DNA from: JBELHR01 sp049607205
GTDB taxonomy: Bacteria > Bacteroidota > Bacteroidia > Flavobacteriales > Flavobacteriaceae
Assembly: GCA_049607205.1 (NCBI GenBank)
Contig: JBMYWH010000024.1
Span: 1-34,959, forward strand
DNA: 34,959 nucleotides
Direction: 5' to 3'
Shown here: positions 1 to 8,212 of the stretch, piece by piece
Position numbering within the stretch: the stretch's first letter is position 1
Layout of the letters: every line of letters begins with the position of its first letter
Program-made: the position numbers and the translations under genes
Notes under the pieces: model-generated
Database searches by the model: none
Told to the model about the DNA's origin: nothing
The model's input: only the letters and a program-made list of their open reading frames with translations

Positions 1-30
1 AAAAACGCTTACGTAACTATCGAGAAGTAA
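1..30 (+). CDS. rplC: 50S ribosomal protein L3, last 9 codons (partial)
   Basis: The first 30 bases read KNAYVTIEK followed by TAA in the frame ending at base 30. This matches the usual C-terminus of bacterial L3, and L3 is the expected gene directly before L4 in the S10 operon. The stop codon overlaps the rplD start (TAATG), which suggests translational coupling. Only the tail is visible, so the call rests mainly on position. Confidence 0.75.
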   Translation, partial: KNAYVTIEK

Positions 31-659
31 TGAAAGTATCTGTATTAGACATTACGGGAAAAGATACTGGACGTCAAGTAGAACTTGCTGATTCAGTATT
101 CGCTATTGAGCCAAATAATCATGCTGTATATCTAGATGTAAAGCAACATTTGGCAAATAAAAGACAAGGAACACACAAGGCTAAAGAAAGAGCTGAGATC
201 ACTGGGTCAACTAGAAAGATCAAGAAGCAAAAAGGTACTGGTACAGCACGTGCTGGTAGTATCAAATCTCCTGTGTTCAGAGGAGGAGGACGTGTTTTTG
301 GTCCAAGACCAAGAAACTATTCTTTCAAATTGAATAAAACTTTAAAGAGAATTGCACGTAGATCTGCACTTTCTTTACAAGCAAAAGATCAAAATATCAT
401 GGTTGTTGAGAACTTCAATTTCGAGGCTCCTAAGACTAAGAATTTTGTGAACGTGTTGAAAGCTTTAGAGTTAGACAATAAAAAAGCGCTGTTTGTGTTG
501 GGTGAATCAAATAATAACGTATATTTGTCATCACGAAATTTAGAGCGTGTAAAAACTGTAAACGCTTCAGAATTAAGCACTTACGGAATTATGAATGCGA
601 ATAAAGTTGTTCTTTTAGAGAATGCTTTAGGAGAAATTGAATCAAATTTAGCTAAATAG
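30..659 (+). CDS. rplD: 50S ribosomal protein L4
   Basis: This 209-residue protein is a standard-length L4 (uL4), a 23S rRNA-binding protein with a loop reaching into the peptide exit tunnel. The tunnel-loop region around residues 50-95 is recognisable: Lys/Gly-rich KKQKGTGTARAG, then FRGGGRVFGPRPR. In E. coli L4 represses its own operon by binding the S10 leader; that leader would lie outside this window, so the mechanism cannot be judged here. The ATG shares one base with the rplC stop, and rplW starts 8 nt after the end. Confidence 0.98.
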   Translation: MKVSVLDITGKDTGRQVELADSVFAIEPNNHAVYLDVKQHLANKRQGTHKAKERAEITGSTRKIKKQKGTGTARAGSIKSPVFRGGGRVFGPRPRNYSFKLNKTLKRIARRSALSLQAKDQNIMVVENFNFEAPKTKNFVNVLKALELDNKKALFVLGESNNNVYLSSRNLERVKTVNASELSTYGIMNANKVVLLENALGEIESNLAK

Positions 660-667
660 GTCACGAT

Positions 668-958
668 ATGAGTATTTTAATAAAACCTATTATCACGGAA
701 AAAGCGACAAATGATAGCGAGTTAAACAACCGTTATACATTTGTTGTTGCTAATAAAGCGAACAAAGTTGAAATCAGAAAAGCTGTTGAGCATACTTATG
801 GTGTTGCTGTAACGGCTGTTCGTACGATGAATTATCCTATCGAGCGTTCTACTAAGTATACTAAGAAAGGTATGGTGAATGGAATGACTGGAGGATATAA
901 GAAAGCTATCGTTTCATTAGCAGACGGAGAAACTATCGATTTTTATAACAATATCTAA
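668..958 (+). CDS. rplW: 50S ribosomal protein L23
   Basis: At 96 residues this has the usual length of L23 (uL23), which sits at the polypeptide exit and docks trigger factor, SRP and the translocon. The N-terminal ILIKPIITEKAT and the central VEIRKAVEHTYGV are family hallmarks. The start is preceded by AT-rich sequence with no Shine-Dalgarno. It lies 8 nt after rplD and 9 nt before rplB, in the standard S10 order. Confidence 0.98.
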   Translation: MSILIKPIITEKATNDSELNNRYTFVVANKANKVEIRKAVEHTYGVAVTAVRTMNYPIERSTKYTKKGMVNGMTGGYKKAIVSLADGETIDFYNNI

Positions 959-967
959 GAAGAGAGA

Positions 968-1792
968 ATGTCAGTTAGAAAATTAAAACCAATAACACCA
1001 GGTCAGCGTTTTAGAGTAGTAAATGGGTTCGACGCCATTACTACTGACAAGCCGGAGAAGAGTTTATTAGCTCCGAAAAAAAGATCTGGAGGTCGAAACA
1101 GTCAAGGTAGAATGACCATGCAATATTTAGGTGGTGGTCACAAGAAGAAGTACCGTATTATCGATTTCAAAAGAGATAAGTCGGGAATTCCTGCTACCGT
1201 AAAAACAATTGAGTACGATCCAAACCGTACAGCTTTTATCGCGCTTTTAAACTATGTAGATGGTGAGAAGCGTTATGTAATCGCTCAAGGTGGTTTAGAG
1301 GTTGGTCAAACAATTGTTTCAGGGACAGGTGTTGCACCAGAAGTGGGTAACGCTATGCCTTTAAGTGAGATTCCTTTAGGAACTGCAATTTCTTGTATTG
1401 AGTTACGTCCAGGTCAAGGAGCTGTTATGGCTCGTTCAGCTGGTGCTTTTGCTCAGTTAATGGCGAGAGATGGAAAATATGCTACTATTAAATTACCATC
1501 AGGAGAAACAAGATTGATTCTTGTTACTTGTATGGCTACCATTGGAGTTGTTTCTAACTCTGATCACCAGTTATTAGTATCTGGTAAAGCAGGTAGATCA
1601 AGATGGTTAGGTAGAAGACCAAGAACTAGAGCTATGGTTAAAAACCCGGTTGATCACCCAATGGGAGGTGGTGAAGGTAAGTCTGCAGGAGGACACCCTA
1701 GATCTAAGAATGGTATTCCAGCTAAAGGCTTTAGAACTAGATCTAAGACTAAGGCGAGTAATAAGTATATTATCGAACGCAGAAAAAAATAA
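968..1792 (+). CDS. rplB: 50S ribosomal protein L2
   Basis: This 274-residue protein is L2 (uL2), needed for subunit association and peptidyl-transferase centre assembly. The N-terminal RNA-binding part carries GGRNSQGRMT and the OB-fold region KRYVIAQGGLEVGQ. The C-terminal signature with the conserved His near the active centre, PVDHPMGGGEGKSAGGHPRS, is intact around residues 225-245. Start and length match the family, and rpsS follows after 6 nt. Confidence 0.99.
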   Translation: MSVRKLKPITPGQRFRVVNGFDAITTDKPEKSLLAPKKRSGGRNSQGRMTMQYLGGGHKKKYRIIDFKRDKSGIPATVKTIEYDPNRTAFIALLNYVDGEKRYVIAQGGLEVGQTIVSGTGVAPEVGNAMPLSEIPLGTAISCIELRPGQGAVMARSAGAFAQLMARDGKYATIKLPSGETRLILVTCMATIGVVSNSDHQLLVSGKAGRSRWLGRRPRTRAMVKNPVDHPMGGGEGKSAGGHPRSKNGIPAKGFRTRSKTKASNKYIIERRKK

Positions 1793-1798
1793 TAGGAT

Positions 1799-2080
1799 AT
1801 GGCACGTTCATTAAAAAAAGGACCTTACGTAGCTTACAAGCTTGAGAAAAAGGTTTTAAAAAATGTAGAGTCTGATAAGAAAGATGTGATCAAAACTTGG
1901 TCAAGAGCATCTATGATTACTCCAGACTTCGTAGGACAAACAATCGCTGTTCACAATGGTCGCCAATTTGTTCCTGTTTATGTTACAGAAAACATGGTAG
2001 GTCACAAATTAGGTGAATTCTCGCCAACTCGTACCTTCAGAGGTCACGGAGCGGATAAGAAAAATAAAGGTAAAAAATAA
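1799..2080 (+). CDS. rpsS: 30S ribosomal protein S19
   Basis: At 93 residues this is a full-length S19 (uS19) of the 30S head, which contacts S13 and the A-site tRNA region. The MARSLKKGPYV start and the TWSRASMITPDFVGQTIAVHNG core are diagnostic, as is GHKLGEFSPTRTFRGH near residues 70-84. The tail is lysine-rich. It sits between L2 and L22 as in nearly all bacteria, with 6-nt gaps on both sides. Confidence 0.99.
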   Translation: MARSLKKGPYVAYKLEKKVLKNVESDKKDVIKTWSRASMITPDFVGQTIAVHNGRQFVPVYVTENMVGHKLGEFSPTRTFRGHGADKKNKGKK

Positions 2081-2086
2081 TAAGAA

Positions 2087-2497
2087 ATGGGAGTTCGTAA
2101 AAAAAATATGGCAGCTCAGTTAAAGGAAGCTCGCAAGTCTCAGGCTATGGCGAAGCTAACTAACTGCCCAACATCACCAAGAAAGATGCGTTTAGTAGCT
2201 GATCAAGTAAGAGGTGTTGAAGTTGAGAAAGCTCTTCAGATCTTAAAGTTTAGCCCTAAAGAAGCTTCAATTAATCTTGAAAAACTTTTGTTATCAGCTA
2301 TCGCCAACTGGCAAGCTAAAAACGAGGATTCAAGTATTGAGGACGCAGGATTATATGTGAAAGAAATCTGTGTGGATAGCGCAGGTATGTTAAAAAGATT
2401 AAGACCGGCACCACAGGGACGTGCTCACAGAATTAGAAAACGTTCTAATCACGTGACTTTAGTGTTGGGAAATAAAAATATTGAAAGCAATTCATAA
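2087..2497 (+). CDS. rplV: 50S ribosomal protein L22
   Basis: This 136-residue L22 (uL22) lines the peptide exit tunnel. The C-terminal beta-hairpin motif RLRPAPQGRAHRIRKRSNH (about residues 104-122), the region altered in macrolide-resistant mutants of other bacteria, is normal here. The N-terminus is about 20 residues longer than in E. coli L22 (GVRKKNMAAQLKEARK), as is common in Bacteroidota. An internal Met at residue 8 gives an alternative start; the first ATG is kept because it sits 6 nt after rpsS. Confidence 0.98.
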   Translation: MGVRKKNMAAQLKEARKSQAMAKLTNCPTSPRKMRLVADQVRGVEVEKALQILKFSPKEASINLEKLLLSAIANWQAKNEDSSIEDAGLYVKEICVDSAGMLKRLRPAPQGRAHRIRKRSNHVTLVLGNKNIESNS

Positions 2498-2502
2498 ATA
2501 GT

Positions 2503-3219
2503 ATGGGACAAAAAACAAATCCAATAGGGAATCGTTTAGGAATTATCAGAGGATGGGAATCTAACTGGTATGGTGGAAATGACTATGGTGATAAAATTGC
2601 TGAAGATGACAAAATAAGAAAGTACGTTCGTGCTAGATTATTTAAAGCTAGTGTTTCTAGAGTTATTATTGAGCGTACGCTTAAACTTGTAACCGTTACT
2701 ATCACTACTGCTAGACCTGGTATCATTATCGGGAAAGGTGGACAAGAGGTAGACAAGTTGAAAGAAGAGCTTAAAAAGATCTCTGGAAAAGATGTGCAAA
2801 TTAATATTTTCGAGATTAAACGTCCTGAGTTAGATGCTACTTTAGTTGCTGCATCTATCGCTCGTCAGATTGAGAATCGTATCTCTTATCGTCGTGCAAT
2901 CAAGATGGCTATTGCTGCTGCTATGCGTATGAACGCAGAAGGTATCAAAATCCAAATTGCTGGTCGTTTAAATGGAGCTGAAATGGCTCGTACCGAGCAT
3001 TACAAAGAAGGAAGAATTCCTCTCTCTACCTTCCGTGCTGATATTGATTATGCATTAGTTGAGGCTCACACTACTTATGGCCGTTTAGGTGTAAAAGTGT
3101 GGATCATGAAAGGTGAGGTTTATGGAAAACGTGAATTATCTCCATTAGTTGGATTGTCTAAGAAACAATCTGGTGCTAAAGGTGGATCACGCAAACCACA
3201 ATCTCGTAAAAGAAAATAA
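2503..3219 (+). CDS. rpsC: 30S ribosomal protein S3
   Basis: S3 (uS3), 238 residues, forms part of the mRNA entry channel and its helicase activity. It shows the N-terminal MGQKTNPIGNRLGI, the KH-domain loop GIIIGKGGQEVDKLKEEL around residues 75-92, and the C-terminal GRIPLSTFRADIDYA. The tail ends in a basic stretch after residue 215. A 22-nt AT-rich gap separates it from rplP. Confidence 0.99.
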   Translation: MGQKTNPIGNRLGIIRGWESNWYGGNDYGDKIAEDDKIRKYVRARLFKASVSRVIIERTLKLVTVTITTARPGIIIGKGGQEVDKLKEELKKISGKDVQINIFEIKRPELDATLVAASIARQIENRISYRRAIKMAIAAAMRMNAEGIKIQIAGRLNGAEMARTEHYKEGRIPLSTFRADIDYALVEAHTTYGRLGVKVWIMKGEVYGKRELSPLVGLSKKQSGAKGGSRKPQSRKRK

Positions 3220-3241
3220 TTTTTAAAATTTAGGTTTAAAA

Positions 3242-3670
3242 ATGTTACAGCCAAAGAGAGTAAAATTCCGTAAGGTACAGAAAGGAAAAGGTAATATGAA
3301 AGGGAACTCGAATAGAGGTCATCAACTTTCAAATGGTATGTTTGGTATCAAATCCTTGGAACAATGCTTACTAAATTCTCGTCAAATTGAGGCAGCACGT
3401 ATCGCAGCAACTCGTTATATGAAGAGAGAGGGTCAGTTATGGATCAAGATTTTCCCAGACAAGCCAATTACTAAAAAGCCTTTAGAAGTCCGTATGGGTA
3501 AAGGTAAGGGTGCTCCTGAGTATTTCGTTGCAGTTATCAAGCCAGGTAGAGTTTTGTTTGAAGTAGGAGGTGTTCCTATGGATATCGCAAAAGAAGCTTT
3601 GCGTTTAGCTGCTCAGAAATTACCAGTGAAGACTAAGTTTGTAATCGCGAGAGATTTTGATCACGCTTAA
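3242..3670 (+). CDS. rplP: 50S ribosomal protein L16
   Basis: L16 (uL16), 142 residues, helps shape the A-site of the 50S subunit. Diagnostic segments are MLQPKRVKFRKVQKGK at the start, EGQLWIKIFPDKPITKKP, and RMGKGKGAPEYFVAVIKPGRVLFE in the centre. The Arg of the RMGKGKG loop, a 2-oxoglutarate-dependent hydroxylation site in E. coli, is present; whether it is modified here cannot be told. Length and start fit the family. Confidence 0.99.
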   Translation: MLQPKRVKFRKVQKGKGNMKGNSNRGHQLSNGMFGIKSLEQCLLNSRQIEAARIAATRYMKREGQLWIKIFPDKPITKKPLEVRMGKGKGAPEYFVAVIKPGRVLFEVGGVPMDIAKEALRLAAQKLPVKTKFVIARDFDHA

Positions 3671-3681
3671 TTGATAATAGT

Positions 3682-3873
3682 ATGAAACAGTCAGAAATTA
3701 AAGAATTATCAACGGCAGATTTACAAGAGAAGCTTGGAGCGTTGAAAAAGAACTACACAGATCTTAAAATGGCTCATGCATTAACTCCATTAGAGAATCC
3801 TATGGAGGTTAGAGCCCTTAGAAAAACTGTTGCAAGAATTGCGACGGAATTAACTAAAAGAGAATTACAATAA
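3682..3873 (+). CDS. rpmC: 50S ribosomal protein L29
   Basis: This 63-residue all-helical protein is L29 (uL29), located near the tunnel exit beside L23. The family pattern is clear: MKQSEIKELSTADLQEKL at the start and ALRKTVARIATELTKREL at the end. It is in the invariant L16-L29-S17 order, 11 nt after rplP and 17 nt before rpsQ. Confidence 0.97.
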   Translation: MKQSEIKELSTADLQEKLGALKKNYTDLKMAHALTPLENPMEVRALRKTVARIATELTKRELQ

Positions 3874-3890
3874 TTGTAGTTAATTAAGAG

Positions 3891-4148
3891 ATGGAAAATA
3901 GAAATCTTAGAAAAGAAAGAATAGGTGTTGTATCTAGTAACAAAATGGAAAAATCCATTGTTGTTTCTGAGGTAAAGAAAGTAAAGCACCCAATGTATGG
4001 AAAATTCGTTTTGAAAACGAAGAAGTACGTTGCGCACGATGAGGCGAATGATTGTAACGTTGGAGATACTGTAAAGATCATGGAAACAAGACCTTTAAGT
4101 AAATCTAAGCGTTGGAGATTAGTAGAAATCCTAGAAAGAGCTAAATAA
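3891..4148 (+). CDS. rpsQ: 30S ribosomal protein S17
   Basis: S17 (uS17), 85 residues, is an OB-fold 16S rRNA-binding assembly protein. Motifs are RKERIGVVSSNKMEKSIVV, the central HPMYGKFVLKTKKYVAHDE, and the C-terminal IMETRPLSKSKRWRLVEI. The ATG at 3891 gives the usual short N-terminus. The stop is one base from the L14 start, so coupled translation is likely. Confidence 0.98.
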   Translation: MENRNLRKERIGVVSSNKMEKSIVVSEVKKVKHPMYGKFVLKTKKYVAHDEANDCNVGDTVKIMETRPLSKSKRWRLVEILERAK

Positions 4149-4149
4149 T

Positions 4150-4518
4150 ATGTTACAGACAGAATCAAGATTAACAGTAGCTGATAACACTGGAGCTAAA
4201 GAGGTTTTAGTTATTCGTGTTTTAGGAGGAACAAAAAAGCGTTACGCGTCTGTAGGAGACAAGATCGTTGTTTCAGTTAAGAGTACTTCTCCTAACGGAA
4301 ATGCAAAAAAAGGTCAAGTAGCCAGAGCAGTTGTTGTTCGTACTAAGAAAGAAGTGAGACGTAAAGACGGATCATATATCAGATTTGATGATAATGCTTG
4401 TGTATTATTAAATGCATCTGAAGAAATGATGGGAACTCGTGTATTCGGTCCTGTTGCTAGAGAGCTTCGTGATAAGCAGTTCATGAAAATTGTATCATTA
4501 GCACCTGAAGTGCTTTAA
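4150..4518 (+). CDS. rplN: 50S ribosomal protein L14
   Basis: At 122 residues this is the canonical length of L14 (uL14), which lies at the subunit interface and is the docking site of the silencing factor RsfS. It shows MLQTESRLTVADNTGAKEVL at the start, the KKGQVARAVVVRTKKEVRR segment, and the C-terminal FGPVARELRDKQFMKIVSLAPEVL. No departures from the family are visible. Confidence 0.99.
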   Translation: MLQTESRLTVADNTGAKEVLVIRVLGGTKKRYASVGDKIVVSVKSTSPNGNAKKGQVARAVVVRTKKEVRRKDGSYIRFDDNACVLLNASEEMMGTRVFGPVARELRDKQFMKIVSLAPEVL

Positions 4519-4529
4519 AATTTACTACA

Positions 4530-4838
4530 ATGACAAAGCTGAAAATTAAATCAGGAGATACAGTAAAAGTAATTGCTGGAGAAAACAAAGGGCAAGAAGG
4601 TAAGGTTACTAAAGTTGTTATTGAAAAAAATCGTGCTTTCGTAGAAGGTGTGAATATGATTTCAAAACATACTAAACCTAGTGCACAGAACCCTCAAGGA
4701 GGAATTGTAAAGAAAGAAGCTTCTATCCATATTTCTAACTTAATGTTAGTTGAGAACGGTGAAACTACTCGTGTAGGATACCGTATGGAAGATGGAAAGA
4801 AGGTTAGATTTTCTAAAAAATCAGAAAAAGCGATTTAA
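4530..4838 (+). CDS. rplX: 50S ribosomal protein L24
   Basis: L24 (uL24), 102 residues, is an early assembly initiator of the 50S subunit. The KOW motif is visible near the N-terminus (KSGDTVKVIAGENKGQEGKV), and NPQGGIVKKEASIHISNLML follows in the centre. The stop lies one base before the rplE ATG. Confidence 0.98.
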   Translation: MTKLKIKSGDTVKVIAGENKGQEGKVTKVVIEKNRAFVEGVNMISKHTKPSAQNPQGGIVKKEASIHISNLMLVENGETTRVGYRMEDGKKVRFSKKSEKAI

Positions 4839-4839
4839 G

Positions 4840-5391
4840 ATGAGTTATACACCAAGACTTAAAGAGGAATATAAGGGAAGAGTAGTAAGTGCTCTAACCG
4901 AGGAGTTTGGTTACAAGAACGTAATGCAGGTGCCTAAACTACAGAAGATTGTAGTAAGTAAAGGTGTGGGAGCTGCGATTGCTGACAAAAAGTTAATTGA
5001 CTATGCTCTTGAAGAGTTGACGACAATTACAGGTCAGAAAGCTGTAGCGACTATTTCTAAGAAGGATGTAGCTGCTTTTAAATTGCGTAAGGGTATGCCA
5101 ATTGGAGCGAAAGTTACTCTTCGTGGAACTAAAATGTACGAATTCTTGGATAGATTGGTTACAATTTCTTTACCACGTGTAAGAGATTTCCAAGGAATCA
5201 AAGCAAATGGATTTGATGGTAGAGGTAATTACAACTTAGGAATTACTGAACAAATCATTTATCCAGAGATCAATATCGATAAGGTTAACAAAATCGGTGG
5301 GATGGATATTACTTTTGTAACATCAGCAGACACAGATAAGGAAGCTAAATCATTATTAGGCGAATTAGGTTTACCATTTAAAAAGAATTAG
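4840..5391 (+). CDS. rplE: 50S ribosomal protein L5
   Basis: L5 (uL5) binds 5S rRNA in the central protuberance. I place the start at the ATG at 4840, giving 183 residues beginning MSYTPRLKEEYKG, the usual L5 length. A longer in-frame reading from an ATG at 4792 would add 16 residues lying wholly inside rplX in another frame and is not supported. Family segments include MQVPKLQKIVVSKGVG, the KLRKGMPIGAKVTLRG loop, and FQGIKANGFDGRGNYNLG. Confidence 0.97.
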   Translation: MSYTPRLKEEYKGRVVSALTEEFGYKNVMQVPKLQKIVVSKGVGAAIADKKLIDYALEELTTITGQKAVATISKKDVAAFKLRKGMPIGAKVTLRGTKMYEFLDRLVTISLPRVRDFQGIKANGFDGRGNYNLGITEQIIYPEINIDKVNKIGGMDITFVTSADTDKEAKSLLGELGLPFKKN

Positions 5392-5393
5392 AC

Positions 5394-5663
5394 ATGGCTA
5401 AAGAATCAATGAAAGCCCGTGAGGTGAAAAGAGCTAAGATGGTGGAGAAGTATGCTGAAAAGAGAAAGGCTTTAAAAGAAGCTGGAGACTATGAAGGACT
5501 TCAGAAACTACCAAAGAACGCATCACCTATTCGTATGCACAACCGTTGTAAGTTAACAGGAAGACCAAAAGGATATATGCGTCAATTTGGACTTTCACGT
5601 GTAACTTTCCGTGAGATGGCGAATCAGGGATTGATCCCAGGAGTGAAAAAAGCAAGTTGGTAA
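5394..5663 (+). CDS. rpsN: 30S ribosomal protein S14, zinc-independent type
   Basis: S14 (uS14), 89 residues, belongs to the 30S head. It ends in the conserved MRQFGLSRVTFREMANQGLIPGVKKASW region. The zinc-binding type is about 61 residues with two CxxC pairs. This one is the longer form and has a single Cys (RCKLTGRPKG), so it should not bind zinc. The context (L5-S14-S8) is the main-operon copy rather than a zinc-starvation paralogue. Confidence 0.98.
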   Translation: MAKESMKAREVKRAKMVEKYAEKRKALKEAGDYEGLQKLPKNASPIRMHNRCKLTGRPKGYMRQFGLSRVTFREMANQGLIPGVKKASW

Positions 5664-5683
5664 ACAATAAATTTAAGTAAAAG

Positions 5684-6082
5684 ATGTACACAGATCCAAT
5701 CGCAGATTTCTTAACAAGATTAAGAAATGCAATTTTAGCAGGACACAGAGTGGTAGAAGTTCCTTCTTCTAATATTAAGAAGGAAATGACTAAAATTTTG
5801 TTTGACCAAGGATATATTTTAAGTTATAAATTCGAAGAAAATGATGTTCAAGGAACAATCAAAATTGCTTTGAAATATGACAAGCAAACAAAAGAATCTG
5901 TAATTAGAAAAATTGAGCGTATCAGTACGCCTGGTCTTCGTAAATATACAAGTGCTGCAGAGATGCCACGTGTATTGAACGGATTAGGAGTAGCTATCGT
6001 TTCGACTTCAAAAGGTGTGATGACTAACAAGCAAGCACGTGAAGAGAATGTAGGTGGTGAAGTATTATGTTACGTTTATTAA
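5684..6082 (+). CDS. rpsH: 30S ribosomal protein S8
   Basis: S8 (uS8), 132 residues, is a primary 16S rRNA binder in the platform. Motifs are MYTDPIADFLTRLRNA at the start, the SRKYTSA-like region GLRKYTSAAEMPRVLNGLG, and the C-terminal GVMTNKQAREENVGGEVLCYVY. In E. coli S8 represses the spc operon at a site near rplE; I saw no comparable structure here. The 20-nt leader is AT-rich (taaatttaagtaaaag). Confidence 0.99.
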   Translation: MYTDPIADFLTRLRNAILAGHRVVEVPSSNIKKEMTKILFDQGYILSYKFEENDVQGTIKIALKYDKQTKESVIRKIERISTPGLRKYTSAAEMPRVLNGLGVAIVSTSKGVMTNKQAREENVGGEVLCYVY

Positions 6083-6096
6083 TAAAGTAGAGTAAA

Positions 6097-6642
6097 ATGT
6101 CAAGAATAGGAAAAAGCCCAATAGCTATACCAGCAGACGTTACTGTAACTCTTAACGGAGCTACTGTTTCTGTTAAAGGTAAGCTCGGCGAGTTATCTCA
6201 GGAAGTAGATACCGATATCACGGTTAATGTGGAAGAGAATCAAGTTGTTCTAGAAAGACCATCTGATTCAAAGGATCACAGAGCGAAGCACGGTTTATAC
6301 CGTTCTTTAATCAATAACATGATTGAAGGAGTATCGAAAGGTTTTACAAAAGAATTAGAATTAATCGGAGTTGGATATAGAGCTTCTAACCAAGGTCAAG
6401 TTTTAGACTTAGCTTTAGGTTTCTCTCACAACATCATTTTAAGCATCGCTCCAGAAGTGAAGATTGAAACGATATCAGAGAAGGGTAAAAATCCAATTAT
6501 TAAGCTAAGTTCTTTTGATAAGCAATTAGTTGGACAGGTAGCGGCAAAAATAAGATCTTTCCGCAAGCCAGAGCCATACAAAGGAAAAGGAATTAAGTTT
6601 GTCGGTGAAGAAATTAGAAGAAAAGCAGGTAAATCTGCATAA
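6097..6642 (+). CDS. rplF: 50S ribosomal protein L6
   Basis: L6 (uL6), 181 residues, binds the sarcin-ricin region and helps form the factor-binding site. It has the MSRIGKSPIAIPADV start, two tandem L6 folds, and the C-terminal signature FRKPEPYKGKGIKFVGEEIRRKAGKSA. Length and motif spacing are normal. Confidence 0.99.
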   Translation: MSRIGKSPIAIPADVTVTLNGATVSVKGKLGELSQEVDTDITVNVEENQVVLERPSDSKDHRAKHGLYRSLINNMIEGVSKGFTKELELIGVGYRASNQGQVLDLALGFSHNIILSIAPEVKIETISEKGKNPIIKLSSFDKQLVGQVAAKIRSFRKPEPYKGKGIKFVGEEIRRKAGKSA

Positions 6643-6653
6643 TTTATAGTATT

Positions 6654-7007
6654 ATGGCATTATCAAAGCTTGAAAGACGTCAAAGAATTAAGCAAAGAAT
6701 TCGTAAAATTGTTAACGGTACAGCAGAAAGACCTCGTCTATCTGTTTTCCGTTCAAACAAAGATATTTACGTTCAGCTTGTTGACGATTTAAATGGAAAA
6801 ACGTTAGTATCTTGTTCTTCAAGAGACAAAGATATCGACGCAAAGGGATCTAAAATAGAGGTTGCTACATTAGTAGGAAAATCTGTTGCTGAAAAAGCTG
6901 TATCTGCGGGAATCACAGATGCAACTTTCGATAGAAATGGTTATTTGTATCACGGAAGAATCAAAGCTTTAGCTGATGGAGCTAGAGAAGCTGGTTTAAA
7001 ATTTTAA
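6654..7007 (+). CDS. rplR: 50S ribosomal protein L18
   Basis: L18 (uL18), 117 residues, binds 5S rRNA with L5. The basic N-terminus (ERRQRIKQRIRKIVNGTAERP) is followed by RLSVFRSNKDIYVQLVDD, and the C-terminus is FDRNGYLYHGRIKALADGAREAGLKF. It has the usual length and lies between L6 and S5 as expected. Confidence 0.99.
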   Translation: MALSKLERRQRIKQRIRKIVNGTAERPRLSVFRSNKDIYVQLVDDLNGKTLVSCSSRDKDIDAKGSKIEVATLVGKSVAEKAVSAGITDATFDRNGYLYHGRIKALADGAREAGLKF

Positions 7008-7016
7008 TAAATTACT

Positions 7017-7541
7017 ATGAGTACAAAATACAAAAACATAGAAAGAGTTAAGCCAAGCGGTTTGGAACTTGTAGATCACTTAGTAGGTGTTCAACGTGTT
7101 ACTAAAGTAACTAAAGGAGGTAGAACTTTCGGATTTTCTGCAATCGTTGTTGTAGGGAATGGTGATGGTGTAGTAGGACATGGATTAGGTAAGTCATTAG
7201 ACGTAGCTTCAGCGATTGCTAAAGGTATTGAAGATGCTAAGAAAAACCTAGTGCGTATTCCAATTATTAGTGCTACATTGCCGCACGAAGTAAAAGGTAA
7301 ATTTGGAGGAGCTAAAGTATTCTTAAAGCCTGCATCTCACGGTACCGGGGTTATCGCCGGTGGAGCTGTGCGTGCGGTATTAGATTCAGTTGGAGTTCAC
7401 GATGTATTGTCTAAATCACAAGGGTCATCTAACCCTCACAATGTGGTTAAGGCAACATTTGATGCGTTACACCAATTGAGAAGCGCTGAACAAGTTGCTG
7501 CTCAAAGAGGTATTTCTTTAGAAAAATTGTTTAAAGGATAA
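7017..7541 (+). CDS. rpsE: 30S ribosomal protein S5
   Basis: S5 (uS5), 174 residues, shapes the mRNA entry and decoding region. The N-terminal double-stranded-RNA-binding-like domain shows VQRVTKVTKGGRTFGFSAIV. The GDGVVGHGLGKSLDVASAI loop, the GTGVIAGGAVRAVLDSVGV segment and the C-terminal helix are all present. No unusual residues were noticed in the regions linked to spectinomycin or ram phenotypes, judged by eye only. Confidence 0.99.
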   Translation: MSTKYKNIERVKPSGLELVDHLVGVQRVTKVTKGGRTFGFSAIVVVGNGDGVVGHGLGKSLDVASAIAKGIEDAKKNLVRIPIISATLPHEVKGKFGGAKVFLKPASHGTGVIAGGAVRAVLDSVGVHDVLSKSQGSSNPHNVVKATFDALHQLRSAEQVAAQRGISLEKLFKG

Positions 7542-7552
7542 TCTGAACTACT

Positions 7553-7735
7553 ATGGCAAAAATTAGAATACAACAAGTAAGAAGTCAAATTAGACGTTCT
7601 CAGGGTCAAAAGAGAACTCTTGAGGCTCTAGGCTTAAGAAAAATGAACCAAGTAGTGGAGCACGAAAATACTGCAACTATTCTTGGTATGGTAAATAAAG
7701 TTAAACACTTAATTTCTGTTGAAGAAATTAAATAA
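7553..7735 (+). CDS. rpmD: 50S ribosomal protein L30
   Basis: L30 (uL30), 60 residues, is the short bacterial form. It begins MAKIRIQQVRSQIRRSQGQKR and carries the TLEALGLRKMNQVVEHENTATILGMVNKVKHLI core that defines the family. It sits between S5 and L15. A 178-aa antisense reading frame across this gene and rplO is a shadow. Confidence 0.97.
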   Translation: MAKIRIQQVRSQIRRSQGQKRTLEALGLRKMNQVVEHENTATILGMVNKVKHLISVEEIK

Positions 7736-7747
7736 TAAATTCTAGAC

Positions 7748-8197
7748 ATGAGTTTAAGTAACTTACAACCGGCAGGAGGATCTGTTAAGAAAGGTAAAAG
7801 AGTAGCTAGAGGACAAGGTTCTGGAAAAGGTGGAACTGCTACAAGAGGACATAAAGGAGCTAAGTCTCGTTCTGGATATTCAAGAAAGATTGGATTCGAG
7901 GGTGGACAAATGCCTTTACAACGTAGAGTACCTAAGTTTGGATTCACGAACATTAACCGTAAGGAATATGTGGGTGTGAACTTAGATAAATTACAAGAGC
8001 TAGTAGAAAACGGAAGAATCACCGATACAGTTGATATGGCTGTATTAGTTGAAAATCGTTTAGCTCGTAAAAACGACTTAGTTAAAATTTTAGGTCGTGG
8101 AGAATTAAAAGCGAAGTTAAATATAACAGTACACAAATACACTGCAACTGCAAAGCAGGCTATTGAGGCTGCTGGTGGATCTGCGGAGACTTTATAA
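7748..8197 (+). CDS. rplO: 50S ribosomal protein L15
   Basis: L15 (uL15), 149 residues, is a late assembly protein with a long Gly/Arg-rich extension that threads into 23S rRNA. That extension is clear (KRVARGQGSGKGGTATRGHKG, then GFEGGQMPLQRRVPKFGF). The C-terminal globular part ends VHKYTATAKQAIEAAGGSAETL. It is the usual gene ahead of secY. Confidence 0.99.
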   Translation: MSLSNLQPAGGSVKKGKRVARGQGSGKGGTATRGHKGAKSRSGYSRKIGFEGGQMPLQRRVPKFGFTNINRKEYVGVNLDKLQELVENGRITDTVDMAVLVENRLARKNDLVKILGRGELKAKLNITVHKYTATAKQAIEAAGGSAETL

Positions 8198-8212
8198 AAT
8201 AACCCCTAGTAA

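Noticed and set aside
4792..4839. Longer N-terminus for L5 from an upstream in-frame ATG
   Set aside because: It would lie in rplX out of frame, and the ATG at 4840 gives the standard L5 start and length.
7606..8142. A 178-aa open frame on the minus strand across rpmD and rplO
   Set aside because: It is antisense to two certain ribosomal genes, has no family resemblance, and reflects codon bias of the real genes.
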